DNA of 64,000 bases, taken from an uncultured Christensenellaceae bacterium. GTDB lineage: Bacteria > Bacillota > Clostridia > Christensenellales > Pumilibacteraceae. Shown piece after piece: positions 7,394 through 15,046 of the stretch. Position numbers and translations under genes: made by a program. The notes beneath the pieces are model-generated. The model saw only the letters and a program-made list of their open reading frames with translations. It searched no databases and was not told the origin of the DNA. Positions within the stretch are counted from its first letter, which is position 1; each line of letters begins with the position of its first letter. The DNA lies in assembly GCA_910586925.1 (NCBI GenBank), contig CAJUKG010000002.1, forward strand, positions 62,001 through 126,000, written 5' to 3'.

Positions 7394-9028
7394 GTGGAAA
7401 GAAAGAGTTCGTTGGGGCGCAGTGCGATTCTGCTCGCCGTTATGGGGATAGTCGCGAAACTTATAGGCGCGTTGTACCGTGTGCCGCTGACAAATATAGT
7501 CGGCGCGGAGGGCATGGGTTTGTATCAAATGGTGTTCCCGCTGTACACCGTTCTTCTCGCATTTTGCGGCGGCGGGATAACTTCTGCCGTCACGCGCGTC
7601 GTTGCGAAGTATACGGCTATAGGCGACGACGGCGCGTGTCTTAAAGCGGTGCGCGTTGTTTTGCTCCCGCTTGCGGCGGTGTCGGTCGCGGCGGCGGGCG
7701 GCGTCGCGCTGCTTCGCAACGTTATTTCGGGCGTGCAGGGCAACGGCGACGCGGGTATCGCGTACCTTGCGATCTGTCCGTCATTGCTGTTCACGGGCGG
7801 GATAAACGTATTGCGCGGATATTTTCAAGGTCGGTCGATAATGCTGCCGAGCGGGGTGAGCCAGCTCGTCGAACAGTCGGTGAAGCTCGTGCTCGGGTTA
7901 TACCTGTCGCGCGTGCTGTTGCCGTACGGGGTAAAGTACGCGGTCGCGGGCGCGCTCGTCGGCGTTACCGCGAGTGAACTACTCGCGCTCGCATATCTTG
8001 CGGTGCGGTTTTTCGTCACCGTAAAAAAGCGGGCGCGGTATCTTCCGCTCGCCGCCGCACCGCTCGCGGAAACGGCGCAGGAGCTGTCTCCGCCGCAGCC
8101 GATAGATACCAAACCTCTGCTTAAAGAATTGTTCTCGTTCGCGCTGTCCGTCACGCTCGGGTCGTTGGTGCTGCCCGTCACGCAAATAATAGATTCCGCG
8201 CTCGTCATCAATATGCTCGCGCCCGTCGAAGGTCGCGACGGCGCGACGGCGGCGTTCGGTCTGCTTGTGGGTCCCGTCGGAACGCTCATAAACATGCCGA
8301 CCGTCGTCGCGTTGTCTGTCGCCGTCGCTACGCTTCCCGCAGTCACTTCCGCAGTCGCACGCGGCGAATCGGGCGTCGATGCGGCACGCGGCGCGGCGAA
8401 GCTGATACTGTTGTTCACAGTGCCCGTCGCCGTCGCGTTCGCGGCGTTTCCGCAATATGTCTGCGGTGCGCTGTACAGACGCGGACTTACCGCCGAACAG
8501 CTCGACATGGCGGCGCAACTTCTTCGCATACAGTCGATAGGCGTGCTGTATATCGGGATATTGCAGTTTGTGACGACGCTGTTGCAGGCGCATAACCGTG
8601 CGCACGTGCCCGTTATAAATCTGCTTATCGGCGCGTGCGTGAAAGTGGGGCTGACGCCCATTCTCGTCCGCGCGTTCGGTATCGCGGGCGCGGCGTGCGC
8701 TACCACCGCGTGCTATGCGGTCGCGGCGACGCTGTCTGCGCGCAGTGCGAGCAAAATGTCCGCGATCGGGCTTGATGTAAAGAACGCATTTATCAAACCG
8801 CTTGTCGCGACGTTGCCGAGTGCGGCGGCGTTTATAGGCGGCGCGGCGGCACTTCGCGCACTCGGCGTGACCGCGGTGCTGTGGCAAGCGGTGGCGGGCG
8901 GCGCGGCGTTTGCGGCGGTATATGCGGCGATCGTCGTGCTCACGGGTGCGGTGGACGTGCGGGCGGCGATCGCGAAACTGCGCACGGCGCGGCGAAGCAA
9001 AGCGAGCGGAAAATCGGGCGGCGAATAA
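7394..9028 (+). CDS. SpoVB/MurJ-type lipid-linked sugar flippase (MOP superfamily)
   Basis: An integral membrane protein of 544 residues with about 12-14 hydrophobic helices. The N-terminus (ILLAVMGIVAKLIGALYRVPL, then NIVGAEGMGLYQM) is typical of the stage V sporulation protein B and polysaccharide-export branch of the MOP exporters. Such proteins flip lipid-linked peptidoglycan or polysaccharide precursors across the membrane; which substrate applies here is not resolvable. The start is GTG 7394; no good Shine-Dalgarno is visible, so it is the least certain part. The C-terminus is Lys/Arg-rich and cytoplasmic. It stands alone after an AT-rich, repeat-containing gap. Confidence 0.88.
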   Translation: MERKSSLGRSAILLAVMGIVAKLIGALYRVPLTNIVGAEGMGLYQMVFPLYTVLLAFCGGGITSAVTRVVAKYTAIGDDGACLKAVRVVLLPLAAVSVAAAGGVALLRNVISGVQGNGDAGIAYLAICPSLLFTGGINVLRGYFQGRSIMLPSGVSQLVEQSVKLVLGLYLSRVLLPYGVKYAVAGALVGVTASELLALAYLAVRFFVTVKKRARYLPLAAAPLAETAQELSPPQPIDTKPLLKELFSFALSVTLGSLVLPVTQIIDSALVINMLAPVEGRDGATAAFGLLVGPVGTLINMPTVVALSVAVATLPAVTSAVARGESGVDAARGAAKLILLFTVPVAVAFAAFPQYVCGALYRRGLTAEQLDMAAQLLRIQSIGVLYIGILQFVTTLLQAHNRAHVPVINLLIGACVKVGLTPILVRAFGIAGAACATTACYAVAATLSARSASKMSAIGLDVKNAFIKPLVATLPSAAAFIGGAAALRALGVTAVLWQAVAGGAAFAAVYAAIVVLTGAVDVRAAIAKLRTARRSKASGKSGGE

Positions 9029-9052
9029 TTTTATGAAATTGTGCGTATAGCC

Positions 9053-9081
9053 TTGCTTTTCGCGATTTATTGGGGTATAAT
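9053..9081 (+). promoter_or_regulatory. Promoter of serS
   Basis: TTGCTT at 9053-9058, a 17-nt spacer and TATAAT at 9076-9081, ahead of a GAGG site and ATG 9118. The short leader leaves no room for a T-box. Confidence 0.75.
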
Positions 9082-9117
9082 ATAAAGGCAAATCGAAAAC
9101 AATTCGAGGAACCCTAT

Positions 9118-10398
9118 ATGATAGATATTAACCTTATACGCAGCGATACCGCCAAAGTCGCCGCCGCGCTCGCAAAACGCGGGTGCGACGCAGACCTTGA
9201 CGGCATACTCGCACTCGACAACAAACGTCGCGAGATAATCGGCAAGGGCGAAGCACTCAAAGCCGAGAAGAACAAAGTGAGCGCGGACATTCCGCGGCTC
9301 AAAAAGGCGGGCGAGGACGTTCAGCCCATATTTGCGCGCATGCGCGAGCTCGGCGACGAAATAGCCGCCGCCGACGCCGCACTCAGGACCGTCGACGACG
9401 AGCTGCGTCACGCGCTGTTATGCTTGCCCAACATGCCCGACGACGACGTGGTAGCGGGCGGCAAAGAGAACAACGCCGTGGTCAAGGTGTTCGGCAAAAA
9501 GCCGAAGTTCGATTTTACGCCCAAGCATCACGTCGAGCTGTGCGAGAGTCTTAAGCTCATAGACTACGAACGCGGTGTCAAGCTCGCGGGTAACGGGTCG
9601 TGGCTGTATACCGGTCGCGGCGCGGTCCTGGAATGGGCACTTCTCGATTACTTTATCAAGACTCACGTCAAAGACGGTTACACGTTCATTTTGCCGCCGC
9701 ACATGCTCAATTACGAGTGCGGGCTGGGCGCGGGACAGTTTCCCAAGTTCGAGGACGACGTGTACCGCGTGGAAACGGCGGAGGGCGGCGCGGCGCGGCG
9801 GTTCATGTTGCCTACCGCGGAAACCGCGCTCGTCAATCTTTATCGCGGCGAGATCTTGCAACAGGCGGAACTGCCCAAAAAACTTTTTGCGTACACGCCC
9901 TGTTATCGCAAGGAAGCGGGTTCGTACCGCGCGGAAGAACGCGGCATGATCCGCGGTCATCAGTTCGACAAGGTGGAGATGGTGCAGGTCACTACGCCCG
10001 AGGGCAGTAAAGCCGCGTTCGAGGAGCTTGTCGGCAAGGCGTGCGCACTCGTCGAAGGGTTGGGACTTCACTACCGCTTGAGCAAGCTCGCGGCAGGCGA
10101 CTGTTCGGCGTCCATGGCGCGGACTTACGACATAGAGGTGTGGATCCCGTCCATGGGCATTTACAAAGAAGTGAGTTCGGTGTCCAATGCCAACGACTAT
10201 CAGGCTCGGCGTAACATGACGCGCTATCGCGCGGCGGACGGAAAAATCGGTTACGTCCATACGCTCAACGGTTCGGGGCTTGCCACGTCGCGTATCATGC
10301 CCGCGATCGTGGAACAGTATCAGAATTCGGACGGCTCGGTGACGGTGCCGGAGGTATTGCGCGAGTTTGTCGGCACGGACGTGCTGCGCAAGGAGTAA
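9118..10398 (+). CDS. serS: Seryl-tRNA synthetase
   Basis: Charges tRNA-Ser. The 426-residue protein has the N-terminal long coiled-coil arm (about 30-100, rich in Lys/Glu/Arg/Ala) that grips the tRNA variable arm, then a class II core. Seen are the TAETALVN motif, CYRKEAGSYRAEERGMIRGHQF (motif 2, in two parts) and the motif 3 area NGSGLATSRIM. I start at ATG 9118 because a GAGG site precedes it and MIDINLIR is the usual N-terminus; an upstream in-frame start at 9070 lies inside the promoter. The next gene follows after 10 nt. Confidence 0.96.
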   Translation: MIDINLIRSDTAKVAAALAKRGCDADLDGILALDNKRREIIGKGEALKAEKNKVSADIPRLKKAGEDVQPIFARMRELGDEIAAADAALRTVDDELRHALLCLPNMPDDDVVAGGKENNAVVKVFGKKPKFDFTPKHHVELCESLKLIDYERGVKLAGNGSWLYTGRGAVLEWALLDYFIKTHVKDGYTFILPPHMLNYECGLGAGQFPKFEDDVYRVETAEGGAARRFMLPTAETALVNLYRGEILQQAELPKKLFAYTPCYRKEAGSYRAEERGMIRGHQFDKVEMVQVTTPEGSKAAFEELVGKACALVEGLGLHYRLSKLAAGDCSASMARTYDIEVWIPSMGIYKEVSSVSNANDYQARRNMTRYRAADGKIGYVHTLNGSGLATSRIMPAIVEQYQNSDGSVTVPEVLREFVGTDVLRKE

Positions 10399-10408
10399 GG
10401 TGAATACA

Positions 10409-10732
10409 ATGGGATTGTTCGGTAACAGAAGACGTCAGGACTTTAACGACAGCCCCGTGCCCGATCGCGATTTCAACGAGATGACGGGTGCGGAAGAAAA
10501 ACGCGTATTCTCCACGGATATGCAGGCACAGCAGACGACCGCGACAAAGACGGTCACCGCAGACGTAAACGGTTACGGCTTCGAGCCTGCGTCGGCGGTG
10601 GGCGAGCGTCCGCGCGTATTCACGTCGCGCGAAAACAGCGGCATTTACATTTACGAGTATTCCGACCGTTTGGAATACTTTGTCAAGCTGGAAAACAGCA
10701 TGTTCAGATTCAACGTGGTAAATAAGCGGTAA
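10409..10732 (+). CDS. Hypothetical 107-residue protein
   Basis: I do not recognise this protein. It is small, soluble and mildly charged, begins MGLFGNRRR, has a Gln/Thr/Ala-rich middle (about 38-55) and ends in an aromatic, beta-like C-terminus (IYIYEYSDRLEYF). No signal peptide or membrane segment is seen. An AAGG/AGGTGA purine stretch precedes ATG 10409. Its TAA overlaps the next ATG by one base (TAATG), so it is translationally coupled to the GH3-like protein and may work with it. Confidence 0.75.
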   Translation: MGLFGNRRRQDFNDSPVPDRDFNEMTGAEEKRVFSTDMQAQQTTATKTVTADVNGYGFEPASAVGERPRVFTSRENSGIYIYEYSDRLEYFVKLENSMFRFNVVNKR

Positions 10733-12747
10733 TGGATATAAAGAGAACTCGCGGATATATAATGATGATGCGGCTTGCCGATAAAGTAGCGTACTCGGGC
10801 GGAGAGAATTACCTTCCCGCGCTCGCAAGACCCAAGCTCGACAAACAGCCGCTTACCGACGGACTTATGCCGTACAGCGTCAAACAGCCGCTTCCCGTGG
10901 CTCTCGGCGCGACGTTTTCGTCCGAGCTGTGCGCAGAAGTCGCAAGAGCGGAAGCGCGTATCGCGTTCGGGTACGGCGAAGCGTTCGCGGGTACCGTGCC
11001 GTGCGGACTGATACGCGACCCCATGCGTGCGTCGGCGGCGGAACTGTTCTCGGAAGACGCGTATCTCGTTTCCGAACTGTTAAAAGGATATACGCCCGTC
11101 GGCGGACTCGGGTTCGTGTTCACCGACGCATTCGGTCAGGAACGGTTCGTCAACCGCACGATAGATCGGCGGGCGTTGCACGAGCTGTACCTGTTCCCGC
11201 TTATAAAGTCGGGAAACGTCGCGGCGGGTTTGCAGCTCGACGGCGGGTATCTGAACGGTATGCGCGTGTGCTCGTCGGGCGAGGTGTACGAGCTTCTCAT
11301 CGAATACGTGCCCGAGAACGTGCCCGTATTTACCCAGTACGGCGACCTGCCCGAAGTGGAAAAGCTCTACGATAACGGTACATACATGCTCGGACTTGAC
11401 GGCAACTATAAGCGCGATATCGCGCTAAACGTGAAATGGGGAATAATACTCGAGAGCAAGATCGACGGCGGAATAGAACGCGCCCTGTCGCTCGCGCTCG
11501 ACGCTCACGATAGGTACCAAACGCCCGAAACGGACGCGTTCGACGACGGCGCGGAGTTTCCCGACCTTGCGCGCGAATCGACGGTGTTGCTTAAAAACAA
11601 CGGAGTGCTGCCGACCAGCGGGCGCAGTCTTACGCTGTTCGGCAATGCCGCGGCGTTCGACGACGGCAATTCTTTCGACATTCTGTCCGTAAACGATGCC
11701 GATAAACAGCTCGGCGCGGTCAATGTGTTTTTGGTGACCGATTACGAATACGACGGCATCGACGGCGGCATGGCGCGCGCGATCATGGGTTCGCTGTCGA
11801 CGGCGAAAACGGTGATAGTGCTGTGCGGCGGGTGCGCGGTCGAACTCGGCGCGATGGCGGAGGCGGACGCGATACTGTTCTGCCCGCACGCCACGTATAT
11901 TTCGGATATAACGGCGATGCTCGCCGACGGAAGCAAGTCGCCGCTCGGACATCTGCCGTTCACTTGGGCGAAAAAAGCCGCCGACTATCCTTGCAATAAC
12001 AAGAAGTTCGCCGCGCGCGGCGATTTCCGTTACGAATCGCTGTATAACGGGCATCTATATTTCGATAACTTCGACGGCGCGGCGGTGCAGTTCCCGTTCG
12101 GACACGGCTTAAACTATACGAGCTATTCGGTCGGCAAACTTAAGCTCGCGTCGCGCGGACAAAAGATAACCGTCGCGACGATCGTCAAAAATACGGGGAC
12201 GGAGGTCGGCACGTTGTTGTTGCAAGCGTACGTAACGCTCGTCGACGCGCCCGTGTACGGCATAAGTAAGCGGCTTGCGGCATTCAAGAAAATCAAGCTC
12301 GACCCCACAGAGAACGCGGAAGTGACGCTCGAAATAGACATAAACGACTTCGCGGTATACGACGAGGCTTTCAATACATATACCGCGGCGGGCGGCAAGT
12401 ATAAAGTGGAAGTGGGATTATCGGGGACGGATATTCGCGCTTCGGGCGAAATTAAAGTCGCCGCCGCGTCGCGCGTTACCGTCGGGCTTAACGCAAAATC
12501 CGCACCCGCATATTATGCGGCGGGCAAGGGCGTCAAGTTCGCGCCCACCGCGCCCGAGATAGAAAAACTTTTGAAAGTCCCGTTTATCAAGCGTCCGGAC
12601 GAATATCCCGAGCTTGCGCCGCCGACGCCCGCCGACGTCAAGAAAGCATTGAAGCGAGTGAAAAAATACGCATCGGGCAGTAAACTCCAAATACTCAAAT
12701 ACCGCGCCGCGCACTATCCCGCGCGAAACGGCATGTTCGGTAAATAA
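10732..12747 (+). CDS. Catalytically degenerate GH3-like protein, cytoplasmic
   Basis: A 671-residue homologue of family 3 glycoside hydrolases. Family marks remain: SEDAYLVSELLKGY (about residue 103), RESTVLLKNNGVLP (about residue 281), FPFGHGLNYTSY (about residue 453) and a fibronectin-III-like C-terminal domain. The catalytic blocks are gone. The KHF substrate-binding motif is replaced by FVFTDAFGQE, and where an active GH3 has the nucleophile in a GFxGxVxSDW-like block this protein reads VPVFTQYGDL. The barrel is also about 150 residues short. There is no signal peptide. It may be a sugar-binding or scaffolding pseudoenzyme; function unknown. Start by TAATG coupling. Confidence 0.78.
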   Translation: MDIKRTRGYIMMMRLADKVAYSGGENYLPALARPKLDKQPLTDGLMPYSVKQPLPVALGATFSSELCAEVARAEARIAFGYGEAFAGTVPCGLIRDPMRASAAELFSEDAYLVSELLKGYTPVGGLGFVFTDAFGQERFVNRTIDRRALHELYLFPLIKSGNVAAGLQLDGGYLNGMRVCSSGEVYELLIEYVPENVPVFTQYGDLPEVEKLYDNGTYMLGLDGNYKRDIALNVKWGIILESKIDGGIERALSLALDAHDRYQTPETDAFDDGAEFPDLARESTVLLKNNGVLPTSGRSLTLFGNAAAFDDGNSFDILSVNDADKQLGAVNVFLVTDYEYDGIDGGMARAIMGSLSTAKTVIVLCGGCAVELGAMAEADAILFCPHATYISDITAMLADGSKSPLGHLPFTWAKKAADYPCNNKKFAARGDFRYESLYNGHLYFDNFDGAAVQFPFGHGLNYTSYSVGKLKLASRGQKITVATIVKNTGTEVGTLLLQAYVTLVDAPVYGISKRLAAFKKIKLDPTENAEVTLEIDINDFAVYDEAFNTYTAAGGKYKVEVGLSGTDIRASGEIKVAAASRVTVGLNAKSAPAYYAAGKGVKFAPTAPEIEKLLKVPFIKRPDEYPELAPPTPADVKKALKRVKKYASGSKLQILKYRAAHYPARNGMFGK

Positions 12748-12752
12748 TGCAG

Positions 12753-12779
12753 TCCCCGTCAAACAAGGCGGGGATTTTT
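12753..12779 (+). terminator. Rho-independent terminator
   Basis: An 8-bp stem (12753-12760 with 12767-12774, one G-T), loop AAACAA, then five T. It closes the serS-to-GH3-like transcription unit. Confidence 0.85.
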
Positions 12780-12848
12780 CATGCGCCGAAGCCGCCGCAG
12801 ACCGAACGTTTTCACTCGCGCTTAATTTCCCATTCGTACGAAAATCGC

Positions 12849-12877
12849 TTGACAAACGCGACGGTATAAAGTATAAT
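12849..12877 (+). promoter_or_regulatory. Consensus promoter of the MarR-family gene
   Basis: TTGACA at 12849-12854, a 17-nt spacer and TATAAT at 12872-12877. Confidence 0.88.
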
Positions 12878-12883
12878 GCTACT

Positions 12884-12897
12884 GTTGATTTGTCAAC
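12884..12897. promoter_or_regulatory. Inverted repeat at the predicted start site, candidate MarR operator
   Basis: GTTGA-TTTG-TCAAC is a perfect 5-bp inverted repeat covering the expected +1 of the promoter just upstream and lying 10 nt before ATG 12908. MarR regulators commonly bind short palindromes over their own promoters, so autorepression is a reasonable inference. Confidence 0.5.
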
Positions 12898-12907
12898 GAG
12901 GTCGCGT

Positions 12908-13354
12908 ATGGAAAAGATATTCGAGAATTTTACCGTCAATATTCTCAAGCTCAACAAGCTCGTGAATAAGATCAAGCAGTTCGAGATGGAAGAATACGGA
13001 CTCAAAGCCATTCACGTCATGTGCGGGTATTATTTATACGAAAACCCGAACGGACTCACGGCGAGCGAACTTGCAAAGCTCGCGATCGAGGACAAGGGTG
13101 CGATTTCCCGCGCGCTCGCGGTCATGCGCGAAAAAGAGCTTGTGAGCTACGACGCGCACACGTATAATTCGTCTATTATGCTCACCGAGCAGGGTAAGCG
13201 GTTTGCAGAAGAAATGCTGCTAAAGGCGGAGAGCGCGGTCGTTGCGGGTTGCGCCGATCAGACGGAGGAGGAGCGGCGCATTTTCTACAAGACGCTTTCC
13301 GATATAGTCGGCAATCTCACCGAATACTATGCAAAACTGACGGGCAAAAAATAA
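12908..13354 (+). CDS. MarR-family transcriptional regulator
   Basis: A 148-residue winged-helix regulator. The recognition region is LTASELAKLAIEDKGAISRAL followed by MREKELV, and the wing contains a short YDAHTYNSSIMLTEQGK beta hairpin, as in the MarR fold. The N- and C-terminal helices would form the dimer interface. ATG 12908 is used because a CGAGG site sits 6-7 nt upstream. It probably controls itself and the following gene, 49 nt downstream in the same direction; the ligand is unknown. Confidence 0.9.
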   Translation: MEKIFENFTVNILKLNKLVNKIKQFEMEEYGLKAIHVMCGYYLYENPNGLTASELAKLAIEDKGAISRALAVMREKELVSYDAHTYNSSIMLTEQGKRFAEEMLLKAESAVVAGCADQTEEERRIFYKTLSDIVGNLTEYYAKLTGKK

Positions 13355-13403
13355 CCGTAAAACGGCAAAACATATATATAAATCATAAAAGGAGATATTT
13401 TTT

Positions 13404-14696
13404 ATGTCAAAGACTTCGGTTTCGGAAGTACCGTCCCGCCGCGTTCCGCTGTGGGTAAAAATCGTATGTATCGTGCTCGCCGCGATCATAGGCATTGTGG
13501 CTATACTTGCGGTCACGTTCGTGTGCGTGTGGAACGACGAGATTTCCACGGTGAACAGCTTTACTCATTTGCGCGGGCGCAACGACGACAACAAGGAAGG
13601 TTCGGTGTACAGCATGAAAGTCAAGGGCGGGTTTTACTTCGACGAGTTCCTCGCTCAAGGCGGTGCGTCCAACGATAAACAGCTCATCAATTACATAACC
13701 GGCAACATTACACGCGGGCTTGTCAAGATTTCGATAGGCGAAACGGATATCGGTTGTTCGTCGTTCACTGCGGTAACGCCGGACGGTGACAAGCTGTTCG
13801 CACGCAATTACGATTTTGCGAAAACCAACGTGTGCATAACGCTGTGCGATCCGGGCGACGGACGGCACAAGTCGTTCTCGACGGTGGACCTCAACTATAT
13901 AGGCATGTCGCCCGACAAGGACGTGGAAGGGCTTATGAACGAGATCACATGCCTTGCCGCGCCGTATACGCCGCTCGACGGCATTAACGATGCGGGCGTG
14001 GCATGCGGTATCTATATGTCGTATCAGGGTGGCGACGGTCAAGAGGGTACCGTCGCGACCGATCAGAACAAAGAGGGTAAGGACAACATCACTTCCACGA
14101 CCATGTTGCGCATGGTGCTCGATTATGCGGACAATGTCGACGAAGCGGTGGAGCTTATTCAAAAGTACAACCTGCATGACTCGGCGAATACGTCGTTCCA
14201 TTACATGGTGGCGGACGCATCGGGCAAGAGCGCGATCCTCGAATGGCTGCCCGTCGGCGGCGGCACCGACGCTACCGACAACGACGGCTCGGCGCGCGAA
14301 CTCGTAGTTACATACAATACCGATTCCATGTACGACGGCATGCGTGACGGCGCGGCGTGCGATTATCAGTGGGTGACGAACTTCATCGTCAACGGTCAAG
14401 ATACTTACTATACCGATAACGACGCCAAGCCCGGCTATGACAGATACGAGCATATATACAATCGTTTGCACGAGGCGAACGGCGTGCTCGAGAACGAGAA
14501 CGCGGCGATGGAGATACTGAAAGAAGTGGGTCGCCGCACGTGGAAACCGAACGAAACGGGTTGCACCGTGCACAGCGCGGTGTACAACCTCACGCAAAAA
14601 ACGGTGCTGTGGGTAGCGAACGAGAACTTCGGCGTGCCCGGTGCGGTGTATATGTACTCGCTCGCGACGGGCGAACTCAAGACTTTGGCGGCGTAA
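13404..14696 (+). CDS. Membrane-anchored choloylglycine hydrolase/C45-type Ntn amidohydrolase
   Basis: A 430-residue protein with one N-terminal membrane helix (about 17-41) and an extracytoplasmic domain of the linear amide C-N hydrolase (choloylglycine hydrolase, acyl-CoA:6-APA acyltransferase) kind. The family hallmark GCSSFTAVTP...DKLFARNYDF places the nucleophile at Cys118; further marks are DGINDAGVACG and the FHYMVADASGKSAILEW block. Ntn enzymes free the Cys by cleaving before it, so residues before 118 may be removed or act as an anchored propeptide. Substrates could be bile-acid amides, N-acyl amines or lactams; not resolvable. It follows the MarR gene, which may regulate it. AAGGAG precedes ATG 13404. 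Confidence 0.82.
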   Translation: MSKTSVSEVPSRRVPLWVKIVCIVLAAIIGIVAILAVTFVCVWNDEISTVNSFTHLRGRNDDNKEGSVYSMKVKGGFYFDEFLAQGGASNDKQLINYITGNITRGLVKISIGETDIGCSSFTAVTPDGDKLFARNYDFAKTNVCITLCDPGDGRHKSFSTVDLNYIGMSPDKDVEGLMNEITCLAAPYTPLDGINDAGVACGIYMSYQGGDGQEGTVATDQNKEGKDNITSTTMLRMVLDYADNVDEAVELIQKYNLHDSANTSFHYMVADASGKSAILEWLPVGGGTDATDNDGSARELVVTYNTDSMYDGMRDGAACDYQWVTNFIVNGQDTYYTDNDAKPGYDRYEHIYNRLHEANGVLENENAAMEILKEVGRRTWKPNETGCTVHSAVYNLTQKTVLWVANENFGVPGAVYMYSLATGELKTLAA

Positions 14697-14758
14697 AGCC
14701 GATTGCTAAAAAGCAATAACGAAAGTAATACAAAAGACAGGTTTACTAAAGACAAATC

Positions 14759-14799
14759 AAAATCCGCGCCGAGCGATATAACGAACGGCGCGGATTTTT
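14759..14799 (+). terminator. Strong Rho-independent terminator
   Basis: A stem of 11-12 bp around AATCCGCGCC/GGCGCGGATT, a 16-nt loop, then a T run at 14794-14798. It ends the Ntn hydrolase transcript. Confidence 0.85.
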
Positions 14800-14824
14800 C
14801 TTTGAAGTATAAGCAATAAAGTTT

Positions 14825-14852
14825 GAGATTCTTCACTGCGTTCAGAATGACA
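14825..14852. repeat. Short intergenic element, variant B
   Basis: It begins GAGATTCTTCACTGCG and ends TTCAGAATGACA. It shares the outer GAGAT and ATGACA with the element at 7217-7244 but has a different core. It lies in the 350-nt gene-free gap 14697-15046, which holds only a terminator, three such elements and an AT-rich tract. Confidence 0.65.
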
Positions 14853-14884
14853 AAAGAATTGGAAGCGATAACGTAAAACAGACT

Positions 14885-14913
14885 TGTCATGCTACCGCGT
14901 AGCGAAACATCTC
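14885..14913. repeat. Short intergenic element, variant C (reverse orientation)
   Basis: It reads TGTCATGCTACCGCG...AACATCTC on the plus strand, so the reverse strand starts GAGATG and ends ATGACA, as in the other elements. The core CTACCGCGTAG is a near-perfect palindrome. Confidence 0.6.
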
Positions 14914-14959
14914 GACGACACAACAATTAGAACGTCGCATAACAATCAAAAGCACCACT

Positions 14960-15008
14960 TGTCATTTCGACCGAAGCGCGAGAAACGAAGCGCGAAGCGG
15001 AGAAATCT
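14960..15008. repeat. Short intergenic element, type A copy 2 (reverse orientation), long core
   Basis: TGTCATTTCGACCG...CGGAGAAATCT is the reverse complement of the 7217-7244 element, with about 20 extra bases of repeated GAAGCGCGA-type units in the core. It is followed by an AT-rich TTAATT tract (15027-15060). Confidence 0.7.
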
Positions 15009-15046
15009 TTTTATATAATTCGACCTAAATTGTTAATTATTAATTT

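Noticed and set aside
9029..9117. T-box riboswitch before serS (also considered before lysS and ileS)
   Set aside because: The leaders are only about 15-40 nt long, too short for a T-box, and show no specifier stem or T-box sequence.
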